Assembly (NCBI RefSeq): GCF_947241125.1
Contig: NZ_OX365700.1
Location: 558,001 to 622,000 of the forward strand
Origin: Nitrospira tepida
GTDB lineage: Bacteria; Nitrospirota; Nitrospiria; Nitrospirales; Nitrospiraceae
Length of the DNA: 64,000 nucleotides
Direction: 5' to 3'
The translations under genes were made by a program, and so were the position numbers. Below are positions 10,487 to 19,487 of the stretch, in pieces. Numbering within the stretch: position 1 is the first letter of the stretch; each line of letters opens with the position of its first letter. Under the pieces are notes generated by a model. That model was not told where the DNA came from. It saw only the letters and a program-made list of their open reading frames with translations, and made no database searches.

Positions 10487-11911
10487 TCATGAGAGGACCC
10501 ACGTATCTTTGTTCCCGCCGCCTTGGGATGAATTCACCACCAGCGACCCTTTTCGCAGCGCCACGCGCGTCATGCCTCCCGGCAGCACATACACCGTTTG
10601 GCCATAGAGCACATACGGACGCAGATCCACGTGGCGTCCTTCCAAATGATCCTCGATCAAGGTGGGGACTCGAGAGAGGGCCAGCGTCGGCTGGGCGATG
10701 TAGTTGCGGGGATCGGCCTCAATGCGCCGGGCGCATTCCTCGCGCTCGTGCTGCGAGGCCTGCGGGCCGATCAGCATCCCGTATCCGCCGGCTTCATTGG
10801 TGGCCTTGACGACCAGTTGATCCAAATGCTCCAGGACATAGGTCCGATCCCGCCGGTCCGAGCAGAGGTAGGTCGGGACGTTCGGAAGGATCGGCTCCTC
10901 CGCCAGGTAATAGTTGATGAGCTTCGGCACGTACGCATAGATCGCCTTGTCGTCGGACACGCCCGTGCCGGGCGCGTTCACGAGGGCGACCCGCCCCTTC
11001 TTGTAGGATTCCATCAACCCGGGGACCCCGAGCACGGAATCGCGGCGGAACGCGAGCGGGTCCAAGTAGTCGTCGTTGATCCGCCGGTAGATCACGTCCA
11101 CGCGCTGCGAGCCCTTGGTCGTCCGCATGTGGACGAATCCGTCCACGACCACCAGGTCGCTGGCTTCCACCAGTTCCACCCCCATCTTCTGGGCGAGCAA
11201 GGAATGTTCGTAGTAGGCGGAATTGAAGATGCCGGGCGTGAGAATCACAATCGTCGGGTCGGGCAGGTCCGACAAGTAGCGGAGGGTCTCCAGGAGCTGG
11301 TTCGGATAGCCATCGACCGGCCGCACGCGATAGGCGTCGAACAGCTCCGGAAACGTCCGTTTCATCACCTGCCGGGCTTCGAGCACATAGGCGACGCCGG
11401 ACGGGCATCGCATATTGTCTTCGAGGACGTAATATCGGCCGTCGCCGATGCGGACCAGGTCGATGCCGGCGATGTGGCACCAGATGCCGCGGGGCGGATG
11501 AAGCCCCATGCAGGCCTGAAGAAACCCCTTGCTGGTGTAAATCAGCTCGCTGGGGATGACGCCGTCCTTGAGGATGCGCTGCTCGTGGTACACATCGTCG
11601 ATGAACAGATTCAGGGCGCGCAGGCGTTGGGCCAGCCCGGATTCGATCTGCTCCCACTCCGATGCCGTGACGATCCGGGGGACGATGTCGAAGGGAAAGA
11701 TCTGCTCATGCCCGCCGTCGCTTCCGTACACGCCGAAGGTCATGCCCATATTGAGAATGACGCGTTCGGCCGCTTGCTGGCGTTTCTTGAGTTCTCCTTC
11801 GGCCAGCGACGCAAACTTCCGCAGCAAGAGCGTGCTTTCGGGCCGTGGCTGGCCCGTTCCCTCGTACAGCTCGTCGTAGAACTCGCCCGGGTCATAGGCC
11901 GAGAATCTCAT
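10487..11911 (-). CDS. Circularly permuted ATP-grasp family protein
   Basis: A 474-residue predicted ATP-dependent carboxylate-amine ligase. It begins [18 protein letters not shown] and carries [39 protein letters not shown] and [18 protein letters not shown], typical of the circularly permuted ATP-grasp family found next to alpha-E proteins. The ligated substrate is unknown, and peptide tagging or small-peptide synthesis has been proposed for the family. It is the first gene of the three-gene operon ending in Anbu. The upstream region carries a MITE-like element about 80 bases away. Confidence 0.92.
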   Translation of the reverse strand: MRFSAYDPGEFYDELYEGTGQPRPESTLLLRKFASLAEGELKKRQQAAERVILNMGMTFGVYGSDGGHEQIFPFDIVPRIVTASEWEQIESGLAQRLRALNLFIDDVYHEQRILKDGVIPSELIYTSKGFLQACMGLHPPRGIWCHIAGIDLVRIGDGRYYVLEDNMRCPSGVAYVLEARQVMKRTFPELFDAYRVRPVDGYPNQLLETLRYLSDLPDPTIVILTPGIFNSAYYEHSLLAQKMGVELVEASDLVVVDGFVHMRTTKGSQRVDVIYRRINDDYLDPLAFRRDSVLGVPGLMESYKKGRVALVNAPGTGVSDDKAIYAYVPKLINYYLAEEPILPNVPTYLCSDRRDRTYVLEHLDQLVVKATNEAGGYGMLIGPQASQHEREECARRIEADPRNYIAQPTLALSRVPTLIEDHLEGRHVDLRPYVLYGQTVYVLPGGMTRVALRKGSLVVNSSQGGGNKDTWVLS

Positions 11912-11992
11912 GAAAGATCCCTTCTGACTCCCTGGAACCGCTCGTCACCGCCCACGCCACCATCCTCTGTCAGCCCGCTGAAAACCGACCCC

Positions 11993-12209
11993 TAACCCAC
12001 ATTATCCATGAGCAGTTCTGCTGCAATTGTGGATTCGCCGCTGCGACAAGCCAACACGCGGTTTCGGCGGCATGGTGGCGGGCGGACTCGCCGCTCGGTC
12101 GGTCAACAGACTGTTTCAAGTCTGTCTCCCTTCCTCACGGCTCCGCGCGCCCGTCTCGCCTGGCGACTCCGCAATTTCGCGACGAACCGTCATGAATAAT
12201 GTGGGCTAA
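11993..12209. repeat. MITE-like element, copy 1
   Basis: A 217-base element with terminal inverted repeats TAACCCACATTATCCATGA (11993-12011) and, reverse-complemented from 12190-12208, TAGCCCACATTATTCATGA. It matches, in the opposite orientation, the element at 28259-28503, including the interior block around GCGACAAGCC, GGCGGCATG and CTGTTTCAAGT. The CTA at 12206-12208 is the reverse complement of the TAG stop of the adjacent heme protein gene. Both copies preserve one open frame through the second half (GGM-AG-LAAR, then LFQV and a terminal RTVMNNVG), possibly a relic coding sequence. Confidence 0.8.
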
Positions 12210-12796
12210 GGCTCCAGCGGAATCTGAATCACAATCGCCCCCATCACCTCGCCGGCTTTGAAGTCGTGTTTGGGACTCTTAGGATGCGCATTGTGGCAGC
12301 CGATGCAGGCTTGGGCCACCGCGCGGTCGGCGTAGATGGCCTGAAAATAGCGTTCCGTACCGGTGGTCGTCAAACCGGTATGGGGCTGCTCCGGATGCTG
12401 TTGGACCTGTTCCAGCCCGGCCTTTTCGGCCTCGGTGGCGGGCGCATTCTGCCGGTTGATCGGCCAGAGCCCGATCAACCGGTATCGGATCTTCGTGCCG
12501 GTGAGCGAGGCGAGGTCGTTGGTTTCTCTCAGGAACTGCGCCGGAAGCGGAAGGGTGTGGGCGGCCCGCCAGTTCTCCGAGGCGACCAACTTGCCCTGCT
12601 GCTGCAACCGCTCGACGACCTGCAGGGTGTAGAACGTCCGGTGGGCTTCAATCACCGCGTGCAGATAATCCGCGACAGCCTCGATGGGAAGCGTGACCGT
12701 CCGGGAGGGTTCCGCCGCATGGCTGGGAGGCGCGAGCAGGATGCCGAGGACAATCAGGGGCGCGAGCGCGAATGAACGTACGGTGCGGCCTCTCAT
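12206..12796 (-). CDS. Exported c-type heme protein, DUF3365/Tll0287-like
   Basis: A 196-residue protein with a signal peptide (RSFALAPLIVLGILLAPPSHAAEP) and a single c-type heme site CIGCH at about residues 164-168. The remainder, with LASLTGTKIRYRLIGLWPINRQNAP and AGEVMGAIVIQIPLEP, matches the DUF3365/Tll0287-like family of periplasmic PAS-like heme domains thought to sense redox state or small ligands. It is probably a soluble periplasmic sensor or electron carrier. Its stop codon TAG lies inside the terminus of the MITE-like element. It diverges from the HDOD-GAF gene. Confidence 0.88.
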   Translation of the reverse strand: MRGRTVRSFALAPLIVLGILLAPPSHAAEPSRTVTLPIEAVADYLHAVIEAHRTFYTLQVVERLQQQGKLVASENWRAAHTLPLPAQFLRETNDLASLTGTKIRYRLIGLWPINRQNAPATEAEKAGLEQVQQHPEQPHTGLTTTGTERYFQAIYADRAVAQACIGCHNAHPKSPKHDFKAGEVMGAIVIQIPLEP

Positions 12797-12981
12797 GGAG
12801 CGACCTCCTTTTTCGAACCGGCCTGTGCGGGTATTGTACGCCGGTCCTCCGGCAAGGTCACGATCGGGTCATCGAACACCGCCGCGGCGGACTCAAGATC
12901 GAATGGCCCTATCCGATAAAGACATCAGCACTGCCGGCTCATACAGGACTCAGTCACGCATCCCAAGCGATCCGAATTCCC

Positions 12982-14541
12982 ATGCCGACACCGGCCGAAG
13001 AGATTCGAGAGGCGCTGCATCCGGACTTGCAGCCGCTGTTCTACCGGCATTCCTGCGGCCTGCCCGCGCTGCAAGCGACCTGCCGCACGATCCTGCGCCA
13101 GGCCGATGACCGATCGAATGCCGACGATCTTTCCCGGATCGTCCGGCTGGACCCTGGGCTCACCTGCAAGATTCTGCAATTGGCCAACAGCGTCGCCTAC
13201 AGTCCGGCCCAGCCCATCACGTCCATCCCCCATGCCGTGACCTGGCTGGGACAGGACATCGTGCGGGCCCTGGTCGCCACGACCTCTTTGGTCGAGCAAC
13301 TGAAAGAATGGCCGGAGCGGCATGAACTGGTGACCGCGCTGATCGTGAAAGGGCTGTACACCGCCGCCTATGCGACGGAGATCGAAGCCGCCATGCAGGT
13401 CCCGCCGCGGGGCGGTCTGTTCAGCGCGGCCCTGCTCTATTCGCTCGGAGACTTGGCGATCGCCTACCAGGCGCCGCTCCTCTGGCACGCCCTCTCGGCT
13501 GCGGCGTTGCGCGGCCTGGAAGCTGGAGCACAAGGACGCGAGGAAACCGGCATCCTCGGCGCGACCAAACGCCAGGTCGCGGTCGCGCTGGCCGAACATT
13601 GGAAGCTGCCGGCCGATTTCGGACTTCTGCTGGGGACGCCGCCCGGGTTGCCGTCCTCCCGATGGCGAACGGAGTCCGAAGAATTCTCCGGTCTGGTCGT
13701 GGGCACCAACCTGCTGATCGAAGCGCTCAGCACGGAGAGCGATCCGGCGAAGGTCGCGGGGATCACCAGACAGATTCAGATCGGCACCGGCATTGAGCCG
13801 ACGGTCCTGCAGAAGCGATTGGCGCGGGCCCAGGAGAAGGCCCGGCAACTCGTTCGGTCGGTCGGCCTGCCGGATTCATTCGGCCGGCCCGCCGGCCCTC
13901 CGTCGGCCCGTACGGGGCCGGAGGTCCTATCGTCCTCCTGCCGGCCGGATCAAGTGCCGGAGGAGCGGAAGCGGAAGACCATTCGTCCCGAGGCGCCGAC
14001 GCCGATGCAGATCCGTCCGCTTGAAACGCTTCGGGAATTTCAGCGCACGTTGGACGCGGCCCAAGATCTCCATACGTTGCTCTCATCCTTCGCTGCGGCG
14101 CTAGAGACCAGCGCCGGATTTGTGAGGGTCGGCATCGCCCTGTTGAACCCGACCAATCGTGACGCGCTGGTGGGGCGGCATGTGACCGGCGTGACGCCGG
14201 CCGAGCCCTACCTAGCCTCCCTGACGGGGTCGCTGTCCCGGCAGCATCCGTTCCTGGCTTCGGTGCTCGCGGCGCGCGAGCCGATGCTGGTGACGGAATT
14301 CGCCCGAGGCCATCACTTCCGTCCTTCAGCCGAATTTCTGGAGGTCTGGAAGGCAACCTCCGCTGTTCTGGCCCCTCTGCGCATCCATGCCCGTCCCATC
14401 GGCCTCATCTATGCCGACCGAGGCGAAGCGCCTCGCTCTGTCGTGGATGAGGACTACGAAGTCTTCCTCGCGCTCTTCAATCAGACCAGCTTGAGCATGA
14501 ACCGGCTGGCGGGCGTCCGCGAGCAGAGACCCGCGGCCTGA
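12982..14541 (+). CDS. HDOD-GAF signalling protein
   Basis: A 519-residue cytoplasmic protein. Residues about 20-225 form an HDOD domain (LARIVRLDPGLTCKILQLANS-like text at 45-70, then ITSIPHAVTWLGQDIVRAL), a degenerate HD fold without the catalytic His-Asp pair. A proline-rich linker leads to a GAF-type domain at about 365-510 (LHTLLSSFAAALETSAGF, then APLRIHARPIGLIYADR). Such proteins link ligand sensing to regulation of signalling or motility. The frame is open from 12772, but the upstream part overlaps the divergent promoter region and has no homology, so the ATG at MPTPAEEIREAL is chosen. Confidence 0.85.
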   Translation: MPTPAEEIREALHPDLQPLFYRHSCGLPALQATCRTILRQADDRSNADDLSRIVRLDPGLTCKILQLANSVAYSPAQPITSIPHAVTWLGQDIVRALVATTSLVEQLKEWPERHELVTALIVKGLYTAAYATEIEAAMQVPPRGGLFSAALLYSLGDLAIAYQAPLLWHALSAAALRGLEAGAQGREETGILGATKRQVAVALAEHWKLPADFGLLLGTPPGLPSSRWRTESEEFSGLVVGTNLLIEALSTESDPAKVAGITRQIQIGTGIEPTVLQKRLARAQEKARQLVRSVGLPDSFGRPAGPPSARTGPEVLSSSCRPDQVPEERKRKTIRPEAPTPMQIRPLETLREFQRTLDAAQDLHTLLSSFAAALETSAGFVRVGIALLNPTNRDALVGRHVTGVTPAEPYLASLTGSLSRQHPFLASVLAAREPMLVTEFARGHHFRPSAEFLEVWKATSAVLAPLRIHARPIGLIYADRGEAPRSVVDEDYEVFLALFNQTSLSMNRLAGVREQRPAA

Positions 14542-14699
14542 ATCGGCATCCGGCGAGGGCGTCCGGTCCCGTCCGCTGTCCCATCCTCGGCGACAGCCCG
14601 CCAAGGCCGTCGTCCGTGCTTCCCTGTCGCATTCGACCCATGTTTTCCGTACACTGGTGCCTTGGGCGAATGAACGGTCATCGTGCGGGATGGGCACTC

Positions 14700-15683
14700 A
14701 TGACAGCGACACCGCAATTTCCAGGTGAACAGGGCGCCGAGGGAGCCTTTCAGCGGCAAGCGGATGCATTCCGGGATTGGGTGACGGAGGACGGGAGGTC
14801 AGGCTATCCGGCCGAGGGGGGCCGCTACCACCTCTATGTGTCCTGGGCCTGCCCTTGGGCCCACCGCACGATCATCGTGCGACGGCTGAAGGGGCTTGAA
14901 GCGGTCGTGGGCATGACGGTCGTCGATCCGATTCGCGACGAACGGGGCTGGGCCTTTCGCGAGGGGCCCGGCCATTCGCTCGATCCCGTCAATCACTTCC
15001 GGTTTCTGAGCGAGGCCTACCAGGCCACCGACCCGCAGTATCGCGGCCGCGTCACCGTTCCGGTCCTGTGGGATCGGGAGCGAGGGCGGATCGTGAACAA
15101 TTCCGATGACGACATCATGCGGATGTTCAACCGCGCCTTTAATCGGTTCACGTCCAGTGATGTGGATCTGTGCCCAAGCGAGCTGGAACGGGAGATCGAC
15201 CGGTTGAATGAGTTTCTCTATGACAACGTGAACGACGGGGTCTACCGGGCGGGATTCGCAACCTCGCAGGCTGCGTACGAACAGGCCGTCACGCGTCTAT
15301 TTGATGCGCTTGATGCGTTGGAATCGCGTCTCTCCACGGGTCGATTCCTCTTCGGCGAGCGGTTCGTCGAAAGCGATTGGCGCCTGTTTGTCACCTTGCT
15401 GCGGTTCGACCTCGTGTACCACGGCCATTTCAAATGCAACCTGCGCCGCATCGTGGATTATCCGAACCTCTTCGGCTATCTCAAGGATCTCTATCAGGTG
15501 GAGGGCATCGCCGACACCGTGAATGTCGACCACATCAAACGGCATTATTACGTGACGCACGGCGAGATCAACCCGACGCGGATTGTTCCGTTGGGACCGA
15601 TCCAGGATCTCCGCTCGGATCCGGGCCGGCGCCACCTCGGCGCCGGCGCGATCTCCTCCGATCGCGCCGCTCGGGGCGCCTGA
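14700..15683 (+). CDS. Glutathionyl-hydroquinone reductase (YqjG/ECM4-type glutathione S-transferase)
   Basis: Xi-class glutathione transferase that reduces glutathionyl-hydroquinones through a catalytic cysteine. Residues 48-54 read VSWACPW with Cys51, the class-defining CPWAHR motif. The downstream text (DPVNHFRFLSEAYQATDPQYRGRVTVPVLWD, then IVNNSDDDIMRMFN) is characteristic of the family. The length of 327 residues matches it. The frame extends upstream to 14616, but the ATG at 14700 (MTATPQFPGEQG) fits family starts better. No close operon partner is seen. Confidence 0.93.
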   Translation: MTATPQFPGEQGAEGAFQRQADAFRDWVTEDGRSGYPAEGGRYHLYVSWACPWAHRTIIVRRLKGLEAVVGMTVVDPIRDERGWAFREGPGHSLDPVNHFRFLSEAYQATDPQYRGRVTVPVLWDRERGRIVNNSDDDIMRMFNRAFNRFTSSDVDLCPSELEREIDRLNEFLYDNVNDGVYRAGFATSQAAYEQAVTRLFDALDALESRLSTGRFLFGERFVESDWRLFVTLLRFDLVYHGHFKCNLRRIVDYPNLFGYLKDLYQVEGIADTVNVDHIKRHYYVTHGEINPTRIVPLGPIQDLRSDPGRRHLGAGAISSDRAARGA

Positions 15684-15776
15684 CCTCCCCCTGGCCGGCA
15701 GGGCCCGTCATCGAAATCTCGAATTGTTGGAAGAATCGGCGTCCTGGCACTACTCTGGTCGGGAGAGAGGTGGAGT

Positions 15777-16328
15777 ATGAGGCAACCGGGCTCGTGCGCG
15801 GGAATCCTATGGAGTCGGCGAGCCATCGCCATGGTCGCGGCGGTGACCAGTCTCATTGGTCCGCCGGCTGGAGCAGGAGCGGACAACCCGCTCTCCTCAA
15901 GTCCGGACGCCATCCTGCTCGCCGTCGAGCGGGAAGGGGCTCAAGCGGTCGTGGCGCGGCTCACGAGCGATCCGCACGAATGGAAACATGTGCTGCAGCA
16001 GATCGAGGAAGGGCGCACTCCCTGGCTGAAGGTCGGCCGCGCCTTGCAACCCGGAACCGGGGTGGGCACGCGACATCCGCTGGAGGTGGCGCTCCTGTCA
16101 GCCTTGCCCAACAATCCCGACCAGGTCTTGCGATGGATCGGACAGGGCGTAGCCCTCGAGGATGTCTGTTCCGTTCCACGCGCGGAATGGGACCGAGCCC
16201 AGGTGCGTGACTATCTCGCACGGGCGAAAAAGTCGTTGAAGAAACCGCTGCCGGCCGATATCGACCCGATCCGCGTGCGATGCCTCCGTCAGCTTGATAA
16301 GGTGACGGCGCGCATCCAACGACCATAG
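15777..16328 (+). CDS. Exported protein of unknown function
   Basis: A 183-residue protein with an N-terminal hydrophobic segment (RRAIAMVAAVTSLIGPPAGAGA) that looks like a cleavable signal peptide, then a mostly helical, soluble domain. Two cysteines are visible, at DVCSVPRAEW and VRCLRQLD, which could form a disulfide. I recognise no family. The start ATG follows a GAGAGGTGG ribosome binding site. It is a single gene between the glutathione-transferase and RRM genes. Confidence 0.75.
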   Translation: MRQPGSCAGILWSRRAIAMVAAVTSLIGPPAGAGADNPLSSSPDAILLAVEREGAQAVVARLTSDPHEWKHVLQQIEEGRTPWLKVGRALQPGTGVGTRHPLEVALLSALPNNPDQVLRWIGQGVALEDVCSVPRAEWDRAQVRDYLARAKKSLKKPLPADIDPIRVRCLRQLDKVTARIQRP

Positions 16329-16386
16329 GTCCGTTTGCCAGATGATACCTCTCCTCGCCTTGCCGGGAACATAACGCTGATCACGC

Positions 16387-16415
16387 TTGTTCTGGCCGGA
16401 AGGGTGTGGTAGAGT
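16387..16415 (+). promoter_or_regulatory. Putative promoter of the RRM gene
   Basis: TTGTTC (16387-16392) and TAGAGT (16410-16415) are separated by 17 bases, with GTGTGG just before the -10. Similar -10 boxes beginning TAG occur at other promoters in this window. A start here would give a leader of about 190 bases. Confidence 0.35.
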
Positions 16416-16422
16416 CCACCTA

Positions 16423-16450
16423 CCTCATCGGCGCAGGGCCTGCGATGAGG
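16423..16450 (+). promoter_or_regulatory. 5' leader hairpin of the RRM gene
   Basis: CCTCATCG (16423-16430) pairs perfectly with CGATGAGG (16443-16450), and CGCAGG/CCTGCG-like bases extend the stem inward. It lies just downstream of the putative promoter at the start of the long leader. Long structured leaders are common on small RNA-binding protein genes with cold-responsive expression; that role here is inferred. Confidence 0.4.
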
Positions 16451-16612
16451 AGAAAAAGAAGAGGCCCATTCACGATGTTGTTTTGTTCGGGGTTCTGATC
16501 GGAAGCCGATCCTAAGCCGCTCCATGGTTTGCGTCTTCGGGCAGACTTTTCCCGTTCTCTTCCTCCCTCAAGACAATATCACTTCATCACTTTCAATAAG
16601 GAGGAACCCCTC

Positions 16613-16936
16613 ATGGGTTCAAAAATTTTCGTCGGTGGGTTGCCCTACGCGGCAACAGAGCAAGAGTTAACGGACCTGTTCGGACAACACGGCGCTGTGG
16701 CGTCCGCGCAGATTGTGACAGACCGGTTTACCGGCCAGTCGCGAGGATTCGGCTTTGTCGAAATGTCCTCGCCGTCTGAAGCTCAGACCGCGATCAATGC
16801 CCTCAACGGGACGCAGTTCGGCGGACGGACGCTGACCGTCAACGAGGCGAAGCCGCGTGAAGCCCGTTCCGAAGGCGGGCGAAACGGGGGATTCGGCGGG
16901 GGTGGCAGCCGCGGCGGCAAGCGCGACCGCTGGTAG
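16613..16936 (+). CDS. Small RRM-type RNA-binding protein with glycine-rich tail
   Basis: A 107-residue protein with one RNA recognition motif. RNP2 is KIFVGGLPY at residues 4-12 and RNP1 is RGFGFVEM at about 45-52. The tail is glycine- and arginine-rich (GGRNGGFGGGGSRGGKRDRW). It resembles bacterial and cyanobacterial single-RRM proteins that bind mRNA, often cold-induced. The ATG at 16613 is chosen over an open upstream extension because AAGGAGG sits ideally before it and RNP2 follows directly. A strong terminator follows, so it is monocistronic. Confidence 0.93.
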   Translation: MGSKIFVGGLPYAATEQELTDLFGQHGAVASAQIVTDRFTGQSRGFGFVEMSSPSEAQTAINALNGTQFGGRTLTVNEAKPREARSEGGRNGGFGGGGSRGGKRDRW

Positions 16937-16958
16937 GCACCAGTCGACGTCATGAGGA

Positions 16959-16996
16959 GGGGGCGGCTCTCTCGGAGAGCCGCCCCCTTTTCTTTT
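16959..16996 (+). terminator. Intrinsic terminator after the RRM gene
   Basis: A perfect 13-base stem, GGGGGCGGCTCTC (16959-16971) with its complement at 16975-16987, closes a three-base loop. It is followed by a T-rich run (TTTTCTTTT). Confidence 0.9.
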
Positions 16997-17161
16997 CTCC
17001 GGGTCCCCCCGTACCTATGTAGCCGCCCACCCGCGCGAGCAACCGGTCCACCCGTCCTCATCACATGGCCCTGGTAAATCGTCAGAACTCTCATGTATCC
17101 TACCGGCCCTGCGCGCCCTGATAGGCGCAAAGAGGGATGGTCGGAAAAGGAGGGCCTCTCC

Positions 17162-17845
17162 ATGGAGATGAAGACGGCCAGCATCTCGGTGCTCTGTACG
17201 GTGCAGCTTCTGTCGGCTTGCGCTCAGGACCTGGTGCGGTTGGATCCCGCGACTAGGGAGTCGCTCAAGAGTACGTCCGAGATCAAGGTGATTCATCACG
17301 TGGCTCCCGAACTCTACGTTCCCACTGACCAGCCCCGGGTGGCCTATACAGGCGGCGGGGGCTATGCGGCCTTGGAATCCCAGACCCGTGATTTGTTGAT
17401 CCGAGAATACGATCTCAAGGATCCGATCCTCAGGGTCAAGACCAACTTCGCGGCAGCCGCGGGGAAAAAATTGGGGGGCCCGACCCTGACGCCGGTGCCG
17501 GCGCCCTTTATGATCGGCGAGGGGCCGGACCGCCTGAAGATGCAGTTCGGCCGCGAGACGATCCTCGATTTCGCGACGATGTATTGGGCTGTGGTGCCCC
17601 TTCCGTTTGAGCCGGCCGATATCGTCGCCTATCGAGCGCGAGCCAGACTCATCCGATTTCCCGAGGGGAAGATTCTGTGGCAAGGTGTGTGCGATCTGGA
17701 GGGGAAGGACACGTCCGGCGGGCCCAGAGGGGCGAACGCGCAGGGCCCAAAGGCTGGTGGGCTCAAGGAAGCGTTTGATCTCTTGGCGGATACCTGCACC
17801 GACCAGCTTGTCGCCCAATTTATGGGGAAAGAGACCGAGCAATAA
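17162..17845 (+). CDS. Putative lipoprotein of unknown function
   Basis: A 227-residue protein with a type II signal sequence ending in the lipobox LLSAC-A, so it is probably lipid-anchored in the envelope. The mature part contains VIHHVAPELYVPTDQP, a glycine-rich turn, and a C-terminal part with two cysteines (GVCDLEG and DTCTDQ) suitable for a disulfide. I recognise no family. The ATG at 17162 is preferred over the upstream frame because AAGGAGG precedes it. A second lipoprotein gene follows after 79 bases and may be co-transcribed. Confidence 0.78.
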   Translation: MEMKTASISVLCTVQLLSACAQDLVRLDPATRESLKSTSEIKVIHHVAPELYVPTDQPRVAYTGGGGYAALESQTRDLLIREYDLKDPILRVKTNFAAAAGKKLGGPTLTPVPAPFMIGEGPDRLKMQFGRETILDFATMYWAVVPLPFEPADIVAYRARARLIRFPEGKILWQGVCDLEGKDTSGGPRGANAQGPKAGGLKEAFDLLADTCTDQLVAQFMGKETEQ

Positions 17846-17924
17846 GCGCGGCGTCCGAAATGGCTCTGTATCCCGATCGACCGGTGACGCCCATGCCCTC
17901 ACGCGGAGATTCGTTGAGACTTTG

Positions 17925-18356
17925 GTGACCGGGTTCCGTCTCCTCTCGACACAGGGTCGCACGAACCGTCCTGTTCAGTGGATTGCCGCTGTCCTCCTCG
18001 CGCTTCAGTTTGCCGGTTGCTCCGTCGGCATGGCGATCAGCGGGAAGCGGGAGCCGCGGCTGGAGCTGCTCCAGGTCAGCATGGCCCGGCAACATGTGGA
18101 GGGCATCCTTGGCCAACCGGTCGACACCGCCCAAACCAAAGACGGCTACCACACCGCCGTCTACGTCTATACCCGCGGGGATGAACCGAGCGCCGGCCGC
18201 GCGATCTTCAATCTCTTCATGGACGTTATCACCCTGCTGATCTGGGAAATTCCGGCAACGGCGGCGGAGGCCTCGCGAGGGGAGCAACGACGCTACCCGG
18301 TCGTCTACGACTCGGAGGAAAAGGTGGTGGCGTTGAATGAGTACGGCAACCTGTGA
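17925..18356 (+). CDS. Small putative lipoprotein (BamE/SmpA-like fold suspected)
   Basis: A 143-residue protein with a hydrophobic segment WIAAVLLALQFAGC ending in a lipobox (F-A-G-C). The mature part includes ARQHVEGILGQPVDTAQTKDGYHTAVYVY, which resembles the helix-turn and strand of small outer-membrane BamE-like lipoproteins, then a hydrophobic stretch IFNLFMDVITLLIWEIP. The start is uncertain: GTG 17925 and TTG 17922 are adjacent candidates, the ribosome binding site is weak, and the open frame extends further upstream antisense-free. The BamE-like assignment is inferred. Confidence 0.65.
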   Translation: MTGFRLLSTQGRTNRPVQWIAAVLLALQFAGCSVGMAISGKREPRLELLQVSMARQHVEGILGQPVDTAQTKDGYHTAVYVYTRGDEPSAGRAIFNLFMDVITLLIWEIPATAAEASRGEQRRYPVVYDSEEKVVALNEYGNL

Positions 18357-18433
18357 AGCCCGCCGGATTGGGCTGGCGCCTCACCCCTGCTGAAGAAACC
18401 AAGCCGGAGCCAGCGGCCTGATCGCGTCGCACG

Positions 18434-19444
18434 ATGACCTCCCTTCGTCCTTGGCCGGACGTTCAGACTGAAGTGCTGGTCACGTCCGGGGAAACACCCA
18501 AGCGTGTTGATCTGTTCCTGGCCAACCGCGATCCGGCCTTGTCGCGGGCGGTGATTCAACGGCTCATCGAGGAAGGCCGCATCCGCGTCAACGACCACCC
18601 GACCAAGCCGAGCTACAAGATCAGGCCGGGGGATCGCATTACGCTCACCATTCCTCGTCCGGCACCGCTGGAGCTGAAGCCGGAAGCCATCCCGCTGAAT
18701 GTCCTGTTTGAGGATGAGGCGCTGCTGGTCCTGAACAAACCGGCCGGCTTGGTTGTCCACCCGGCGCCGGGCCATTGGTCCGGCACCTTGGTCCATGGAC
18801 TCCTGCACCACTTCAACCGGCCAGATGGGGCGCTTTCCACGATCGGCGGCAAGGAACGGCCCGGTCTGGTGCATCGGCTGGACAAAGAGACCTCGGGGGT
18901 CATGGTCATCGCCAAGACGGACGAGGCCCATGCGGGGCTGGCGGCCCAGTTCAAGGCCCACAGCATCACGCGCGAGTACGAAGCGCTGGTCTGGGGCTCG
19001 ATGAAAAAACCACGTGGCCTCATCGAATTGGCGATCGGGCGGGATACCAAGGAGCGCAAAAAATTTTCCGCCCGGACGGCCAGGCCGAAACCCTCGGTCA
19101 CGGAATACCAGGTGATAGGGCGTTTCGGGAAAACGGCCACCGAAGTCGTGCTGCTGCCCAAGACCGGACGCACGCATCAGATTCGAGTCCATCTGGCGTC
19201 CATCGGCCATCCCGTCTTGGGCGATCCGACGTACGGAGGGCGAAAGGTCCGTACTGTTGCCGAGCTGGAAATTCCGCGGGTGATGCTCCATGCCCGGTTG
19301 TTGGGGTTCATTCATCCTGTGACCAAACGGTATCAGCAGTTTGCAGTGGACCCGCCGGCCGATATGCAGCAGGTTCGCACCGCGTTGCAGGCGCTCGAGC
19401 CGGCCGGCCGCGTTCGAGGCCATCGACTCTTGACAGCGCGATAG
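18434..19444 (+). CDS. RluA/RluD family rRNA pseudouridine synthase
   Basis: Isomerises specific uridines in large-subunit rRNA to pseudouridine. The 336-residue protein has an N-terminal S4 RNA-binding domain (residues about 20-75; KRVDLFLANRDPALSRAVIQRLIEEGRI), then the catalytic domain with HRLDKETSG. Asp150 is the expected nucleophile. PKTGRTHQIRVHL and LGDPTYGG are the other conserved motifs. The arrangement matches RluD, but substrate sites cannot be told from sequence alone. Confidence 0.93.
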   Translation: MTSLRPWPDVQTEVLVTSGETPKRVDLFLANRDPALSRAVIQRLIEEGRIRVNDHPTKPSYKIRPGDRITLTIPRPAPLELKPEAIPLNVLFEDEALLVLNKPAGLVVHPAPGHWSGTLVHGLLHHFNRPDGALSTIGGKERPGLVHRLDKETSGVMVIAKTDEAHAGLAAQFKAHSITREYEALVWGSMKKPRGLIELAIGRDTKERKKFSARTARPKPSVTEYQVIGRFGKTATEVVLLPKTGRTHQIRVHLASIGHPVLGDPTYGGRKVRTVAELEIPRVMLHARLLGFIHPVTKRYQQFAVDPPADMQQVRTALQALEPAGRVRGHRLLTAR

Positions 19445-19467
19445 CGTGAGCGTATCAGTCTGCTGCA

Positions 19468-19487
19468 TTTGACGAACGACGATGATG
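19468..19487. repeat. Partial GTCA-heptad arm
   Basis: TTTGACGAACGACGATGATG matches the right arm of the GTCA-heptad palindrome at 28657-28679 closely, but no left arm is seen. It overlaps the start codon of the next gene. Confidence 0.4.

Noticed and set aside
12772-12981. N-terminal extension of the HDOD-GAF protein
   Set aside because: The open frame continues upstream, but it overlaps the divergent heme-protein start region and has no domain similarity. The ATG at 12982 begins right before the HDOD domain.
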